Notes: a model not told the origin generated them from the sequence alone. DNA of 64,000 nt from Microbispora sp. H13382 (GCF_014161445.1 NZ_JABBXA010000009.1:1-64000); one strand, 5' to 3'; positions 47,264 to 55,765 are shown, numbered from the stretch's first letter. Numbers and translations are program-made.

Positions 47264-48262
47264 GTGTCGGGACCGGGGAGGCCGTCCAGGGCGACCGTGT
47301 ATCAGCGCCTTGACGAGGCCGTTCGAGAGCTCCGTGACCGCCTGGGCGGATTGCCTTCGCCTGCCGAGGCGGAGGACATCTGGTCCGACATCTGGCATCA
47401 GGAGGCCCACAACAGTACTGCCATCGAGGGCAACACGCTTGTCCTGCAGGAGGTGGAGAAGCTTCTCGAGGAGGGGCGGGCGGTAGGTGCGAAGCCGCTC
47501 AGGGACTACATGGAGGTGAGGGGGTACGGCGATGCCGCGAAGTGGGTGTATGGGCAGGCACTGGAGCCGGGAGACTGGCAGAACGGAGATCTCATCACGC
47601 TTCAGGAGGTTCGTCAGATACACCACACCGCCATGTCGCTCGTGTGGGCTGTAGATCCCCACCCGCATGCCACCCCCGCCGAGGGGCCGGGGAACTTCCG
47701 GCAGCACGAGATCGCCAGGTTCCCCGGGGGCATGAAGCCGCCGTCATGGCTGGAAGTAGATCCCCAGATGCGGGACTGGGTGAAGACGGTTGATGGCCTT
47801 CGGGACGAGTCCGACGAGGCTCTCCCCGAACGCTTGGCCCGCATCCATAACCGATTCGAGCAGGTACACCCGTTCCTAGACGGCAACGGACGGACGGGCC
47901 GCCTGGTGCTCAACTTGATACTCTGCAGAATCGGATATCCGCCCGCGATCATCTACAAGCGCGATCGCGACAAGTACCTTCTGGCGATGCGCCGAGCTGA
48001 CAATGACGAGTTCGGCCCGTTGGGCGAACTCGTCGCACGCAGTGTGACGACAAATTTGTACCGCTTCGTTATGCCGGCGGTGGCCGGTCCGGTCAAGCTT
48101 GTCCCACTACCCGCTCTCGCCACGCGAGACGTCACCGAAAACGCACTTCGCGTGGCCGCCGCACGGGGACGGCTCCGTGCGGTCAAGGGGGATGACGGCA
48201 TGTGGCGTAGCAGCAAGAAGTGGGTGGACGACTACCTCAAGTCGAGGCATCGTAGGTCGTGA
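47264..48262 (+). CDS. Fic-domain AMPylase-like protein, class II
   Basis: 332 aa from GTG 47264 with GGGGAGG upstream. The Fic motif HPFLDGNGRTGR lies near residue 201 with all catalytic residues. An N-terminal inhibitory motif STAIEGN near residue 50 matches (S/T)xxxE(G/N), so it is self-inhibited (class II). The C-terminal 60 residues (ENALRVAAARGRLRAVKGDD) may be a winged helix. Fic enzymes of this kind AMPylate proteins; the target is unknown. It fills the block between tail copies 1 and 2. Confidence 0.88.
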   Translation: MSGPGRPSRATVYQRLDEAVRELRDRLGGLPSPAEAEDIWSDIWHQEAHNSTAIEGNTLVLQEVEKLLEEGRAVGAKPLRDYMEVRGYGDAAKWVYGQALEPGDWQNGDLITLQEVRQIHHTAMSLVWAVDPHPHATPAEGPGNFRQHEIARFPGGMKPPSWLEVDPQMRDWVKTVDGLRDESDEALPERLARIHNRFEQVHPFLDGNGRTGRLVLNLILCRIGYPPAIIYKRDRDKYLLAMRRADNDEFGPLGELVARSVTTNLYRFVMPAVAGPVKLVPLPALATRDVTENALRVAAARGRLRAVKGDDGMWRSSKKWVDDYLKSRHRRS

Positions 48263-48310
48263 CGCGTCTGGTGATCAGAAGCCGAACCCACTCCGATAGT
48301 GCCTCCACTA

Positions 48311-48379
48311 AACGGCTACTGCGGTCTCGGCGGCACCGGCGTCTCCTGCCCCATCGGCCTGACCGCGGGTGACGCTTGA
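48311..48379 (+). repeat. msrA 3'-tail copy 2
   Basis: Reads [22 protein letters not shown] and stops with TGA at 48377-48379. The left edge is at the AAC codon; upstream sequence is unrelated to msrA. The 75 bp after the stop resemble those after copy 3 (CAGCCGCTCTCAG(T/C)GGGTTGCGA). Confidence 0.85.
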
Positions 48380-48404
48380 TCTCGCAGGAACCAGTCGGTC
48401 CGGA

Positions 48405-48422
48405 GCCCGGGCTGCCCCGGGC
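48405..48422 (+). terminator. Hairpin after tail copy 2
   Basis: GCCCGGG, CTGC loop, CCCGGGC: perfect 7-bp stem 25 bases after the tail stop. It looks like an msrA terminator that travelled with the tail. Confidence 0.6.
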
Positions 48423-48505
48423 CGGCACAGCCGCTCTCAGTGGGTTGCGATCAGCTGCCGCGCCGCGCGGCTGTCCGGGGCGGTCCCGCTGATTACACTC
48501 GATAC

Positions 48506-48712
48506 ATGAGCGTGATGCGCGAGGAACTCCACCACCTGGTTGATCGGCTGCCAGAGGAGAAGGTCGCTCCTCTGCTCAGGCTCGTCCGCGATCAGCTCGA
48601 AGAGCCGCCTGTGGTACGCGACCTGCCGTTCATCGGCATGCTCGAAGCGGAGCCGGATTTCGCGGAACGCTCGGAGGAGATTCTCCGCGCGGAGGACAAT
48701 CACTCTTTGTGA
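48506..48712 (+). CDS. vapB: VapB-like antitoxin
   Basis: 68 aa from ATG 48506; TACACT (48494-48499) 6 bases upstream suggests a leaderless start. MREELHHLVDRLPEEKVAPL is an amphipathic helical start of the DUF2281-like antitoxin type, then LVRDQLEEPPVVRDLPFIG and an acidic tail. No clear ribbon-helix-helix. Overlaps the PIN gene (GTGA). Confidence 0.7.
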   Translation: MSVMREELHHLVDRLPEEKVAPLLRLVRDQLEEPPVVRDLPFIGMLEAEPDFAERSEEILRAEDNHSL

Positions 48713-49125
48713 TCGTCATCGACTCGGGTCCGTTGGTTGCGGCCGTGAACGTCCGGGACCGCCATCATCAGGCCTGTGCCCGACTTCTGCGGACCCATCC
48801 AGGGCCCTTGCTCGTCCCCGCGAGCGTGGTCACCGAGGTATGCCAACTCGTCGAGAAGCGGCAGGGGAGCAAAGCGGAGGCGGCGTTTCTGCGCTCCTTT
48901 GGAGCAGGTCTGACCTTGGTGGATCTCACAGAACGTGATCTGCAGCGTATGAGCGACCTGGTGGAGACGTACGTAAGTCTCCCACTCGGGGCGGTTGACG
49001 CCTCTGTGATCGCCATTGCTGAGCGACTCGGCGTCACGGAAGTGGCAACACTTGACCGCTGCCACTTCACCGTCGTCCGTCCTCACCACACCGGTGCGTT
49101 CATGCTGCTACCGGAACAGCTTTGA
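48709..49125 (+). CDS. vapC: PIN-domain toxin (VapC)
   Basis: 138 aa from GTG. PIN ribonuclease fold with acidic residues in MIVIDSGPLVAAVN (D5), ASVVTEVCQLVE (E about 43), GAVDASVIAIAERLG (D about 99) and TLDRCHF (D about 117). Full length with a complete acidic set, so probably active. Confidence 0.88.
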   Translation: MIVIDSGPLVAAVNVRDRHHQACARLLRTHPGPLLVPASVVTEVCQLVEKRQGSKAEAAFLRSFGAGLTLVDLTERDLQRMSDLVETYVSLPLGAVDASVIAIAERLGVTEVATLDRCHFTVVRPHHTGAFMLLPEQL

Positions 49126-49357
49126 GCGCCGTCCCGCCCCGCGGTCCTGAGCAGTGATCTGTTGATCGAACGGCACGGGCGCGAGCCGGCCTCACCGCCG
49201 GCGAGGCGTAACCCTTCGAACCGATGGTTCGTAATTGCGGGCCATTGGAGTTTGAGAGCGGGCTCACGTGGTCCATGAGCTTGTCGACGGCGGCCCGGAC
49301 AGCCAGATTCCCGGCACCTGATCGCGTTGTGGGCTGAGCCTTTGTTTGGACCGGCAC

Positions 49358-49388
49358 TTGAGTCTCAAGTAACCGGAGACTCCAGGAT
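49358..49388 (+). promoter_or_regulatory. MerR-type promoter with 19-bp spacer and dyad
   Basis: TTGAGT (49358-49363), a 19-base spacer, CAGGAT (49383-49388). The dyad GAGTCTC (49360-49366) / GAGACTC (49376-49382) sits inside, as in MerR-family operators where a long spacer is untwisted by the activator. It lies 75 bp before a gene that encodes only a MerR-type effector domain. The 337 bp from 49126 to this gene hold nothing else I recognise. Confidence 0.55.
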
Positions 49389-49462
49389 CGATGCCGTGGG
49401 CGGCACGTGCTCGTTTCCGCCGTCCGCGACCCATCCGATCCGACTCCGGGAGAGCGCATTCC

Positions 49463-50044
49463 ATGCCGCGATACGTGACGCCGTCCGCTGAGGATGGCAA
49501 GCGCCTCATCAACGACTTCATCGACGAGACTTTCGGTGATCTGGACGCCAACCCGGACTTCGTCGCCATGCTGCGTACGGTGGTGCCTGAGATGCCCGCC
49601 GCTCCCAGCCCTGAGCAGTTGGGCGCCTGGACGGAGCTGTCCGAGCTGGTCCGTGATGCCGACTTCAAGGCCAGGGTCCGCAGGATGGCCGAGCATCAGG
49701 CGGCCGAGAGGGCGGCCGGGGATCAGACCGGCCTGCACCACGAGGTGACCGAGCTGGTCCGGGAACGGGTGCGGCAGGCGCAGACGGACGGGGTCGAGCC
49801 GGGTTCGCAGCAGGCGCGAATGGTGCTGGTCGAGCTGATCGCCGGATACACCGTGACATTCGGCCATCTCGACAGTGCCGAGTACCGCCGGAAGCTGCTG
49901 ACTCGGCTGGAGATCGCCAATGATCCCCGTACGGAGCGGTACTTCGCCCTGCTGTCCACGATCAACGGCTGGCCGGCGCCGCCGAGCCTGGCGCCGGCGT
50001 TCGACTGGTTCGCTCAGGCGCTCCGGCACCATCCCGTTCCCTAG
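49463..50044 (+). CDS. Stand-alone MerR effector-domain protein lacking the HTH
   Basis: 193 aa from ATG 49463 (GGGAGAG upstream); a longer frame begins at 49391 but would start inside the promoter. It matches the C-terminal two thirds of the convergent MerR protein: FGDLDANPDFVAMLRTVVPE against TRGLDMEPAFAAHLRSMLPD, and YFALLSTINGWPAPPSLAPA against YWQLLTMINGTPPKPDPVPA. No winged helix. Either a decayed MerR gene that kept its promoter or a dominant-negative partner. Shares the CTAG stop overlap with its paralogue. Confidence 0.7.
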   Translation: MPRYVTPSAEDGKRLINDFIDETFGDLDANPDFVAMLRTVVPEMPAAPSPEQLGAWTELSELVRDADFKARVRRMAEHQAAERAAGDQTGLHHEVTELVRERVRQAQTDGVEPGSQQARMVLVELIAGYTVTFGHLDSAEYRRKLLTRLEIANDPRTERYFALLSTINGWPAPPSLAPAFDWFAQALRHHPVP

Positions 50045-50991
50045 AGGTCGGGTACGCGGGGGTCGAGTGCGGCGAGGAGCCAGCGGGCCGCAGGGACCGG
50101 ATCGGGTTTCGGGGGCGTACCGTTGATCATGGTCAGCAGTTGCCAGTATCGGGAGACCCGAGGGTCGGCCCCGATGCGGATCCGCTCGGCGAGCCAGAGC
50201 CGGAACCCGGCGTCGTCGGACCGCCGGTGGGCCTGGGCGAAGACGGCGACCAGCTCGTTCACGATGGGCCGGGCCAGGGCGGAGACCGGCGGAATCCCGT
50301 CCGCCAGGGCGCGGCCGACGAGGTCCAGCGTGGCCTGCTCGGCTCGCGCCCAGCTCTCGTGGTCGCCGTGCTCGGCGCCGGAGGAGCGGTCCGTCGCGTG
50401 CCGCTCGAACGCCTCGCGTACGCTCTCCCGGAAGTGGGGGTCGCCGACCAGGTGCGCCAGCTCCAGCCACGCGTCGAGCTGCTCGACCGATGGGTCGTCG
50501 GGCAGGTCGGGCAGCATCGAGCGCAGGTGCGCGGCGAACGCGGGCTCCATGTCGAGCCCGCGAGTCGCTTCGGCCACGAGATCGGCCACCAGCTGCTGGC
50601 GCTGCTCCGCCGGTAGCCGGGCGAGCCGGTTCACGTGGGCGATTCCGGCCGTGCCGGTACGGCGGGTGGTGACGTAGCGCAACACCGCCTGGCGTACCCG
50701 CAAGGTCTGGATCTGGTCCTCCATGGCCGCGATCTGCCCGTCGGCGATCTCGTTCAGAGTCTGCGCGTCGGCGAGCACTCGTGTGATCGTCGCGATCTCG
50801 ACGCCGAGATCTCGCAGCGTACGGACGAGTTCCAGCCGGTCCAGGGCGTCGTGATCGTAGAGCCGGTAGCCGCCGGCCGACCGGCCAGCTGGAGGTACCA
50901 GCCCTTCGTCGGAGTAGTACCGGACCGTCGGCACCGGCACCCCGGCGAGCCGCGCCACCTGGCCGATCGTGTAGAGCCCGTCGTCCTTCAC
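50041..50991 (-). CDS. MerR-family transcriptional regulator
   Basis: 316 aa. N-terminal winged HTH: LYTIGQVARLAGVPVPTVRY, YSDEGLVPPAGRSAGGYRLY, coiled coil about 75-115, then a 200-residue helical effector domain shared with the neighbouring headless protein. Ligand unknown. No MerR-type promoter is obvious upstream of it; the only one in the block precedes the headless paralogue, which it may control. Confidence 0.88.
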   Translation of the reverse strand: MKDDGLYTIGQVARLAGVPVPTVRYYSDEGLVPPAGRSAGGYRLYDHDALDRLELVRTLRDLGVEIATITRVLADAQTLNEIADGQIAAMEDQIQTLRVRQAVLRYVTTRRTGTAGIAHVNRLARLPAEQRQQLVADLVAEATRGLDMEPAFAAHLRSMLPDLPDDPSVEQLDAWLELAHLVGDPHFRESVREAFERHATDRSSGAEHGDHESWARAEQATLDLVGRALADGIPPVSALARPIVNELVAVFAQAHRRSDDAGFRLWLAERIRIGADPRVSRYWQLLTMINGTPPKPDPVPAARWLLAALDPRVPDL

Positions 50992-51046
50992 ACGTCCAGC
51001 CTGGCTTATCAGCCGCCCTTTCGGTGGGCCTGTGAGAGAGCACGAC

Positions 51047-51296
51047 CGGTGATGCCGTTGAGAGGTGGGAGGAGCTCTTCAGACACGCCCTGGCGAATAC
51101 ATGGCGATGTCTTGAAGCTCTGCGCGCAGATCCACGCTCCGCGAGCGAATGTCGAACGGCATCGTCGCCTTCGAGTCGATCTCGGAGTTCGAGATCACGA
51201 GTGGAGGTCGTGTCCGCTACATCATTCGATGACGAGGCGCGAGCAGTGTGGCTCGTCCATGCATCCCGACGGCATTCCAAGAACACCGATGCGTAG
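51047..51296 (+). pseudogene. Decayed RelE-like toxin gene
   Basis: Homologous to 46530-46804. WEELFRHALANTWRCLEALR and then ADPRS match in one frame; EFEITSGGRVRYIIR follows in another; AVWLVHASRRHSKNTDA returns to the first and stops at 51294-51296. The first third is missing, a part is deleted and there are at least two frameshifts. Followed at once by tail copy 3, just as the intact toxin is followed by copy 1. Confidence 0.8.
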
Positions 51297-51311
51297 ATCG
51301 TCCTCGTGTAT

Positions 51312-51430
51312 TTATTGCCTGAGGTGAAGGACCCCACCAGCAACATTTGTTCAAGGTGTCAAACGGCTGCTGCGGGATCGGCGGCACCGGCGTGAGCTGC
51401 CCGGTCGGCCTGACCGCCGGTGACGCCTGA
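51312..51430 (+). repeat. msrA 3'-tail copy 3
   Basis: TTATTGCCTGA at 51312-51322, then from 51335 [20 protein letters not shown] and [11 protein letters not shown], stop 51428-51430. One base is out of phase between the leader and the tail. Downstream sequence to about 51497 resembles that after copy 2. Confidence 0.85.
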
Positions 51431-51806
51431 CTGTAGGACTCGTCGGCCCGGAGCCCAGGTTCCGGGCCGGGGCAGCCGCTCTCAGCGGGTTGCGAACGGC
51501 GGGCGCGTTGTGCGGACCGTTCCGGGCAGTCGCCCCCGCTGGGCCGACGAGGCGGTCACCGTCCCGGCGGAACGACAAGACGCTCGACGCCTTGCGGGAG
51601 GCCGCCGGCCTCGTCGAGCCGGGTCGTGCGCCCGCCTTATGTATCAGGATCGCCCGTCAGACGGCCGAGGAGCCCTCGTTCGCCCAAGCATGGCTGCGCT
51701 CGCCCGCCCTCGAACTGCGCCGTGGTAGATCCTGACGTCTCAAGCTCGGACGCGTGGACCGCCTTTCCGGCACTTCGCGGGTACGGCTGTCCAGAGACCT
51801 CTTCCG
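51431..51806. other. Block between tail copy 3 and the VOC gene
   Basis: Begins with a GC-rich imperfect hairpin (51445-51475) like the one after copy 2. An 81-codon frame at 51490-51735 (+) ends with SFAQAWLRSPALELRRGRS; it has no good start signal and I recognise no family. Possibly another relic. Confidence 0.3.
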
Positions 51807-52709
51807 TTAGTCGTATTCGGCGATCTCGATGAGGTTGTGGTCCGGATCCCGGATGTACAGGCTGGTGATCGGGCCGAGCGCACCGGTCCTGGAGACCGGG
51901 CCCTCTTCAATGGGTACGCCCGCGGCGGTCAGATGGGCGGCCACCTGATCCAGGGGCGAACGCGTGATCAGGCAGAGGTCGGCGCTGCCCGGCACGGGGT
52001 GGAGGGCGTGCGGCGGGATTTCGTGCCCGGCCTGATGCAGGTTGATCTTGCTTGAGCCGAAGGTGAGCGCGTGGCGGCCGTCTCCGAAGGTCACCGGCTC
52101 CAATCCGAGGGCGTCCCGATAAAAGTCGATCGTCCGAGGGATGTCGGCCACCGTCAAAACCAGGTGATCGAGGCTCGCGATACGGACGGCGAAGGTCTCC
52201 TTGACTGCCTCCCAGGCGACCGGCGGTAGGAGGTGCCGGTTACGGGCGAAGAACGCATGCAGCTCGGCCCCGTGTTTCGCGCGGATGTCTGCGTTGTGCC
52301 GGGCGACGTCGATCTCGTTCGCGGCCGTGATCAGGGTGAAGGCCCGGAGCTCGGTGTCGGAGGGGGCGACCGGCCGGCCCGTAAAGCGGTCCACGAAGCG
52401 CAGGGCGGGATAGGTGGCCGCGCGGTCGCAGGAGGCGTAGAGATATACCAGTGCCTCGGCTGGTGCCCCGATCACCTCGACCAGCGCGGCCCGATTGGCG
52501 AGGTCGAGGAGCCGGTGGTCGAAGCCGTCTGTGCCGTAGGTCGCGTGACACAGGCCGGCGAGCTGCACCTCTTCGGGGGCGCCCCAGCCCATGAGTTGGG
52601 CAGTGACGCGGTGCAGGTGCTCCAAAAGCGTGCCGCCGGGGTGAGAGATCCCGGCGGCGCCCCTGGAGACGAGGAATGCTGTCGAATCCGTAAAGGTATC
52701 CGCTGTCAT
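51807..52709 (-). CDS. DUF6817-like / VOC (glyoxalase) fusion protein
   Basis: 300 aa. Residues 1-165 resemble the HD-like DUF6817 domain (HPGGTLLEHLHRVTAQLMGW, LAGLCHATYGTDGFDHRL). Residues 172-300 are a VOC fold (ASLDHLVLTVADIPRTIDFY, YRDALGLEPVTFGDGRHALT, YIRDPDHNLIEIAEYD) with the usual His, Gln and Glu metal positions visible. Likely a metal-dependent lyase or binding protein; reaction unknown. Confidence 0.8.
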   Translation of the reverse strand: MTADTFTDSTAFLVSRGAAGISHPGGTLLEHLHRVTAQLMGWGAPEEVQLAGLCHATYGTDGFDHRLLDLANRAALVEVIGAPAEALVYLYASCDRAATYPALRFVDRFTGRPVAPSDTELRAFTLITAANEIDVARHNADIRAKHGAELHAFFARNRHLLPPVAWEAVKETFAVRIASLDHLVLTVADIPRTIDFYRDALGLEPVTFGDGRHALTFGSSKINLHQAGHEIPPHALHPVPGSADLCLITRSPLDQVAAHLTAAGVPIEEGPVSRTGALGPITSLYIRDPDHNLIEIAEYD

Positions 52710-52747
52710 GTTCGTCTTGTATACACCCGTGGGCGAGCACGACGTGG

Positions 52748-52921
52748 GATGGGCTGGCCGATCACATTCGCGTCGAGCACCCGCCTCTCAGGGAGCCGGT
52801 GCCGGATTGGCTCGCGGAGCGTTTGATCTACACCATCGGTATGTCTCGGGAGGAGGTCGCCGCCCTCGACTTGCAGCAGGCGGTCGACCTCTGGGCTGAC
52901 TTCCGCTCCAGCCCACGCTAG
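52748..52921 (+). pseudogene. C-terminal gene remnant before tail copy 4
   Basis: The frame DGLADHIRVEHPPLREPVPD then WLAERLIYTIGMSREEVAAL and DLQQAVDLWADFRSSPR ends at TAG 52919-52921. Composition is protein-like, but no start codon lies at the left, where it meets the divergent VOC gene promoter. Probably the end of a lost gene; family unknown. Confidence 0.45.
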
Positions 52922-52928
52922 GCGCGAA

Positions 52929-53072
52929 TTATTGCCTGAGGTGAATCGCTACCACCAGCAGTACCTCTTCAAGGTGCTCAATGGCTACTGCGGCATCGGC
53001 GGCACCGGTGTCAACGCAGGTGACCCTTCGGCCGGGTGCCCGACCGCGCTGACGACCTCTTCGGAGGAGTAG
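52929..53072 (+). repeat. msrA 3'-tail copy 4
   Basis: TTATTGCCTGA at 52929-52939, then [20 protein letters not shown] and VNAGDPSAGCPTALTTSSEE, stop 53070-53072. Same allele class as copy 1. In frame with ELLPEVNR upstream. Confidence 0.85.
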
Positions 53073-53083
53073 CCGGGATTGCT

Positions 53084-53108
53084 GAGACCTCCCCTGCTCG
53101 GAGGTCTC
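53084..53108 (+). terminator. Hairpin after tail copy 4
   Basis: GAGACCTCC (53084-53092), 7-base loop, GGAGGTCTC (53100-53108), then GTTTGG: a perfect 9-bp stem. Best-preserved msrA-type terminator in the array. Confidence 0.7.
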
Positions 53109-53109
53109 G

Positions 53110-53251
53110 TTTGGTCCTGGGCCACGAACTCGCCCTCCATCGGCACCTGGGAGATGAGGTGACGGGGCGGCTACTCGCCCGACTCGATGCGTGCGCGTGC
53201 GACCTCGTAGATCTGCACCCACTTGGGTCGCGCCGGGCTGTACTCGATCAT
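53110..53251 (-). pseudogene. N-terminal fragment of a GntR-family regulator
   Basis: From ATG 53251: MIEYSPARPKWVQIYEVARA then RIESGE, a TAG where the family has Tyr, and on in the same frame PPRHLISQVPMEGEFVAQD. This is the start of a GntR winged helix (IESGEYPPG...). It is cut at the tail copy 4 terminator. GntR (KorSA-like) regulators are usual in actinomycete integrative elements. Confidence 0.6.
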
Positions 53252-53431
53252 TCGGCAACTGCAGGTAGTAGCTCCAGTTGAGGCATAGAAGCTGTCGGCT
53301 GACCCGCGACTGGAGTCCCCAGAATGGGACTGTCCGGGAATCGCCGTCCACCCGGGCATGGCGCTACGGAGCCGGAAACGTCTGGACTGGCAGGACCAGT
53401 CGCGTGGCTCCGCCCCCACGCGGTCCCTCGC

Positions 53432-54889
53432 TCAGCGATAGCCCGATCGTCGGTTGGCTCGGCGCTTCACGAATACGTCAACAAGAGCCACAGCTAGCGC
53501 GGCCAGCACGAACGTGACGTTAACCAGTAGGGCGTGCTGGAACGCCGTCGCATAGATGCCTTGAGCCGAACCCACCGCCGCAAGACCGACGGAGGCGCCG
53601 ATTCGCTGTCCTGTCTGAAGCACGCCGGCGGCAAGGCCGGCCTCGGTAGGCGGCACCGCTGACAAGGTGAGTGTCTGGTTTGGCGAGACGATCAGGCCGT
53701 TGCCCAGCCCTGCGAGAAACAGTGGTGCTGCGATCAGCCAGGCCACGTTTTCGCCGGAAGCCAGCAGGATGGCGGGTTCCGTGGCGCCCAATCCAACTGT
53801 GACCAGCACCAGTCCGAATGCGACGAGCAGTCGGCCGGATCGGTCGACGAGTCGACCGCTCAGTGCGGCGCTGAATGTTGATCCCAGCGCGAACGCCGCA
53901 CTCAACAAACCCGCGCGCAGAGCGGAATAATGCAGGCCTTCTTGCAGATATTGAGTGACGATGTAAAAGATTGCGGTGAATCCGCCAAAATACAGCGCCG
54001 CGAGCAATACACCCATGGCATATGAGCCTCTACGGAACAGGGAAAGATCAACTATCGGAGTGTGTCGCTGACCGTGCCAACGCTCCCAGCGTACGAACCC
54101 GGCCAGTACGACGGACGCGGCCAACACAAAGAGCCACTTGGCCTGTCCCTGCCACTCCCGTCCTTCCACGAGCGGCATTAGCAGCAGCAATATGCCGGCG
54201 GCGAGAATTAAAACGCCAACAGGATCCATGCTCTCTCGTTGTCGTTTTACAACCTCCTTCCTGGGCACGTATCGGTACGCCAAGATCATGGCGATGACGC
54301 TGATCGGTATACTGACGTGCAAGACATGGCGCCAGCCCGCCTCTTGGCCGGTAAATTGAATAAGCAGGCCGCCCAGCAGTGGGCCGATTGCCGTGGAGAA
54401 GCTCATCGTGGCGCCTAGCAGTCCGAACGCCCGCCCCCGTTCCGCGCCCCAGAAAAGCTGCTCGATCAGCCCGGTGATCTGCGGAGCAGTCACACCTGCA
54501 GCAGCCCCCTGTGCGACCCGTGCCACGATCAGCCAAGCCGGTCCCGAGGCTGCTCCCGCCGCGGCGCTGGCCAATGCGAAAAGGAGCATGCCGAAGACGA
54601 ATACGTTGTGCCGGCCATGTGCGTCGCCGAACCGCCCGGCGGGTATCAGCAGCAACCCGAAGGCGAACGCGTATCCAGAAACGACCCACTGGAGGTCACT
54701 CGGCGAGGCGTTTAACGCGGTGCGGATAGAGGGTAGCGCCACGTTAACGATGCTGATGTCCAACCATGTGATGAAACCGGCGATCAGGCAGACGGTCAGG
54801 GCTTTCCATCGGCGGGGGTCCGAAGGATCTTGCCCATGCTCGCCGGGCGCCCCGCCTGCAGGGGCGACGCCACTCATCTGATCAGGCAC
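53432..54889 (-). CDS. MFS drug efflux transporter, EmrB/QacA (DHA2) type
   Basis: 485 aa with 14 predicted helices. Family motifs: FITWLDISIVNVALPSIRTA in helix 1, GRFGDAHGRHNVFVFGM (motif A) and RVAQGAAAGVTAPQ. Probably proton-driven export of a hydrophobic compound. Starts GTG 54889 or ATG 54877. Base composition is lower in GC than the core region, consistent with transfer. No adjacent regulator survives other than the GntR fragment. Confidence 0.88.
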   Translation of the reverse strand: MPDQMSGVAPAGGAPGEHGQDPSDPRRWKALTVCLIAGFITWLDISIVNVALPSIRTALNASPSDLQWVVSGYAFAFGLLLIPAGRFGDAHGRHNVFVFGMLLFALASAAAGAASGPAWLIVARVAQGAAAGVTAPQITGLIEQLFWGAERGRAFGLLGATMSFSTAIGPLLGGLLIQFTGQEAGWRHVLHVSIPISVIAMILAYRYVPRKEVVKRQRESMDPVGVLILAAGILLLLMPLVEGREWQGQAKWLFVLAASVVLAGFVRWERWHGQRHTPIVDLSLFRRGSYAMGVLLAALYFGGFTAIFYIVTQYLQEGLHYSALRAGLLSAAFALGSTFSAALSGRLVDRSGRLLVAFGLVLVTVGLGATEPAILLASGENVAWLIAAPLFLAGLGNGLIVSPNQTLTLSAVPPTEAGLAAGVLQTGQRIGASVGLAAVGSAQGIYATAFQHALLVNVTFVLAALAVALVDVFVKRRANRRSGYR

Positions 54890-55334
54890 CGGAGCAACGC
54901 ACCATCACACCCATCTCGCGACGGCACCGTACAGTGCCGCTTACTACTGCCACCCATAAAATCGTACCGAGTTGCCCCCACGAAACCGCGCCGAGCCAAA
55001 CCTTTCCTTGCGAACCCAAAATCCTTAGGTGACCCGGCATCGACGAGACTTCCCGCACCACCGTCGTGGCTGTTGCCGCGAGCGATGAGGCGTGATGACG
55101 CTCAATGGATCTCCCCATAGGCGATCGGCGAAAATTTCCACTTGGTTGCTCGACGGCATGCGCAGGCAAGCTTGTGATCTTGGATGGATCATTAACCGAG
55201 CTGGGTTGTGCGGCTGTTGAGCCGGGCATAACGTGAAGTTGTGTTGTCGTTGAGGACCCTCCGCTTGCGAAGTAGCCATGGGGGCCATTGCCCCTGGACC
55301 GCTACGAGCGTTTAACGAGGGGGATACTTTTGTT
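54890..55334. other. Intergenic 445 bp, divergent MFS/DoxX region
   Basis: No frame with protein-like composition and start signal was found on either strand. It must hold the promoters of the two divergent genes. Confidence 0.5.
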
Positions 55335-55745
55335 ATGGAGAAGGTTCAGCCGGTCGCGCTGCTGATCACTCGGGTCATCGTGGGCATCATCTTCATCGCG
55401 CACGGGTGGGAGAAATTCACGAGTATCGACGCTACGACCGCGTTCTTCAAGTCGGCCGGTGTACCCCTGCCTGGGGTGTCGACCCTGGCGGCCGCGGCTC
55501 TCGAACTGGTCGGAGGCGTGGCTCTTGTGCTCGGGCTGCTGCTGCCGGTGTTCGGCACGCTACTTGTGCTCGACATGCTGTTGGCGATCGTCTTCGTTCA
55601 CGCAAGCAAAGGCTTCTGGGTATCCCAAGGCGGTTACGAGTTCGTTCTGGCGCTCGCGGCTGCCGGCATCGCCATCGCCTTCAGCGGGGGAGGAGCCCTC
55701 GCTGTGGACAGCCGGTGGCGGCGGGGGCGCGAGGCCCAACGATGA
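55335..55745 (+). CDS. DoxX family membrane protein
   Basis: 136 aa from ATG 55335 (GAGGGGG about 11 bases upstream). Four helices; VALLITRVIVGIIFIAHGWE and LELVGGVALVLGLLLPVFGT are typical DoxX wording. DoxX proteins join membrane oxidoreductase and thiol-stress systems in actinobacteria; the exact partner is unknown, perhaps the flavoprotein gene 0.5 kb away. Confidence 0.85.
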   Translation: MEKVQPVALLITRVIVGIIFIAHGWEKFTSIDATTAFFKSAGVPLPGVSTLAAAALELVGGVALVLGLLLPVFGTLLVLDMLLAIVFVHASKGFWVSQGGYEFVLALAAAGIAIAFSGGGALAVDSRWRRGREAQR

Positions 55746-55765
55746 CACTCCCCACCGGGAGCAGG

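Noticed and set aside
46886-53072. Tail copies as independent small genes
   Set aside because: They lack start codons, ribosome sites and the catalytic N-terminal Cys region; copy 3 is out of phase with its leader.
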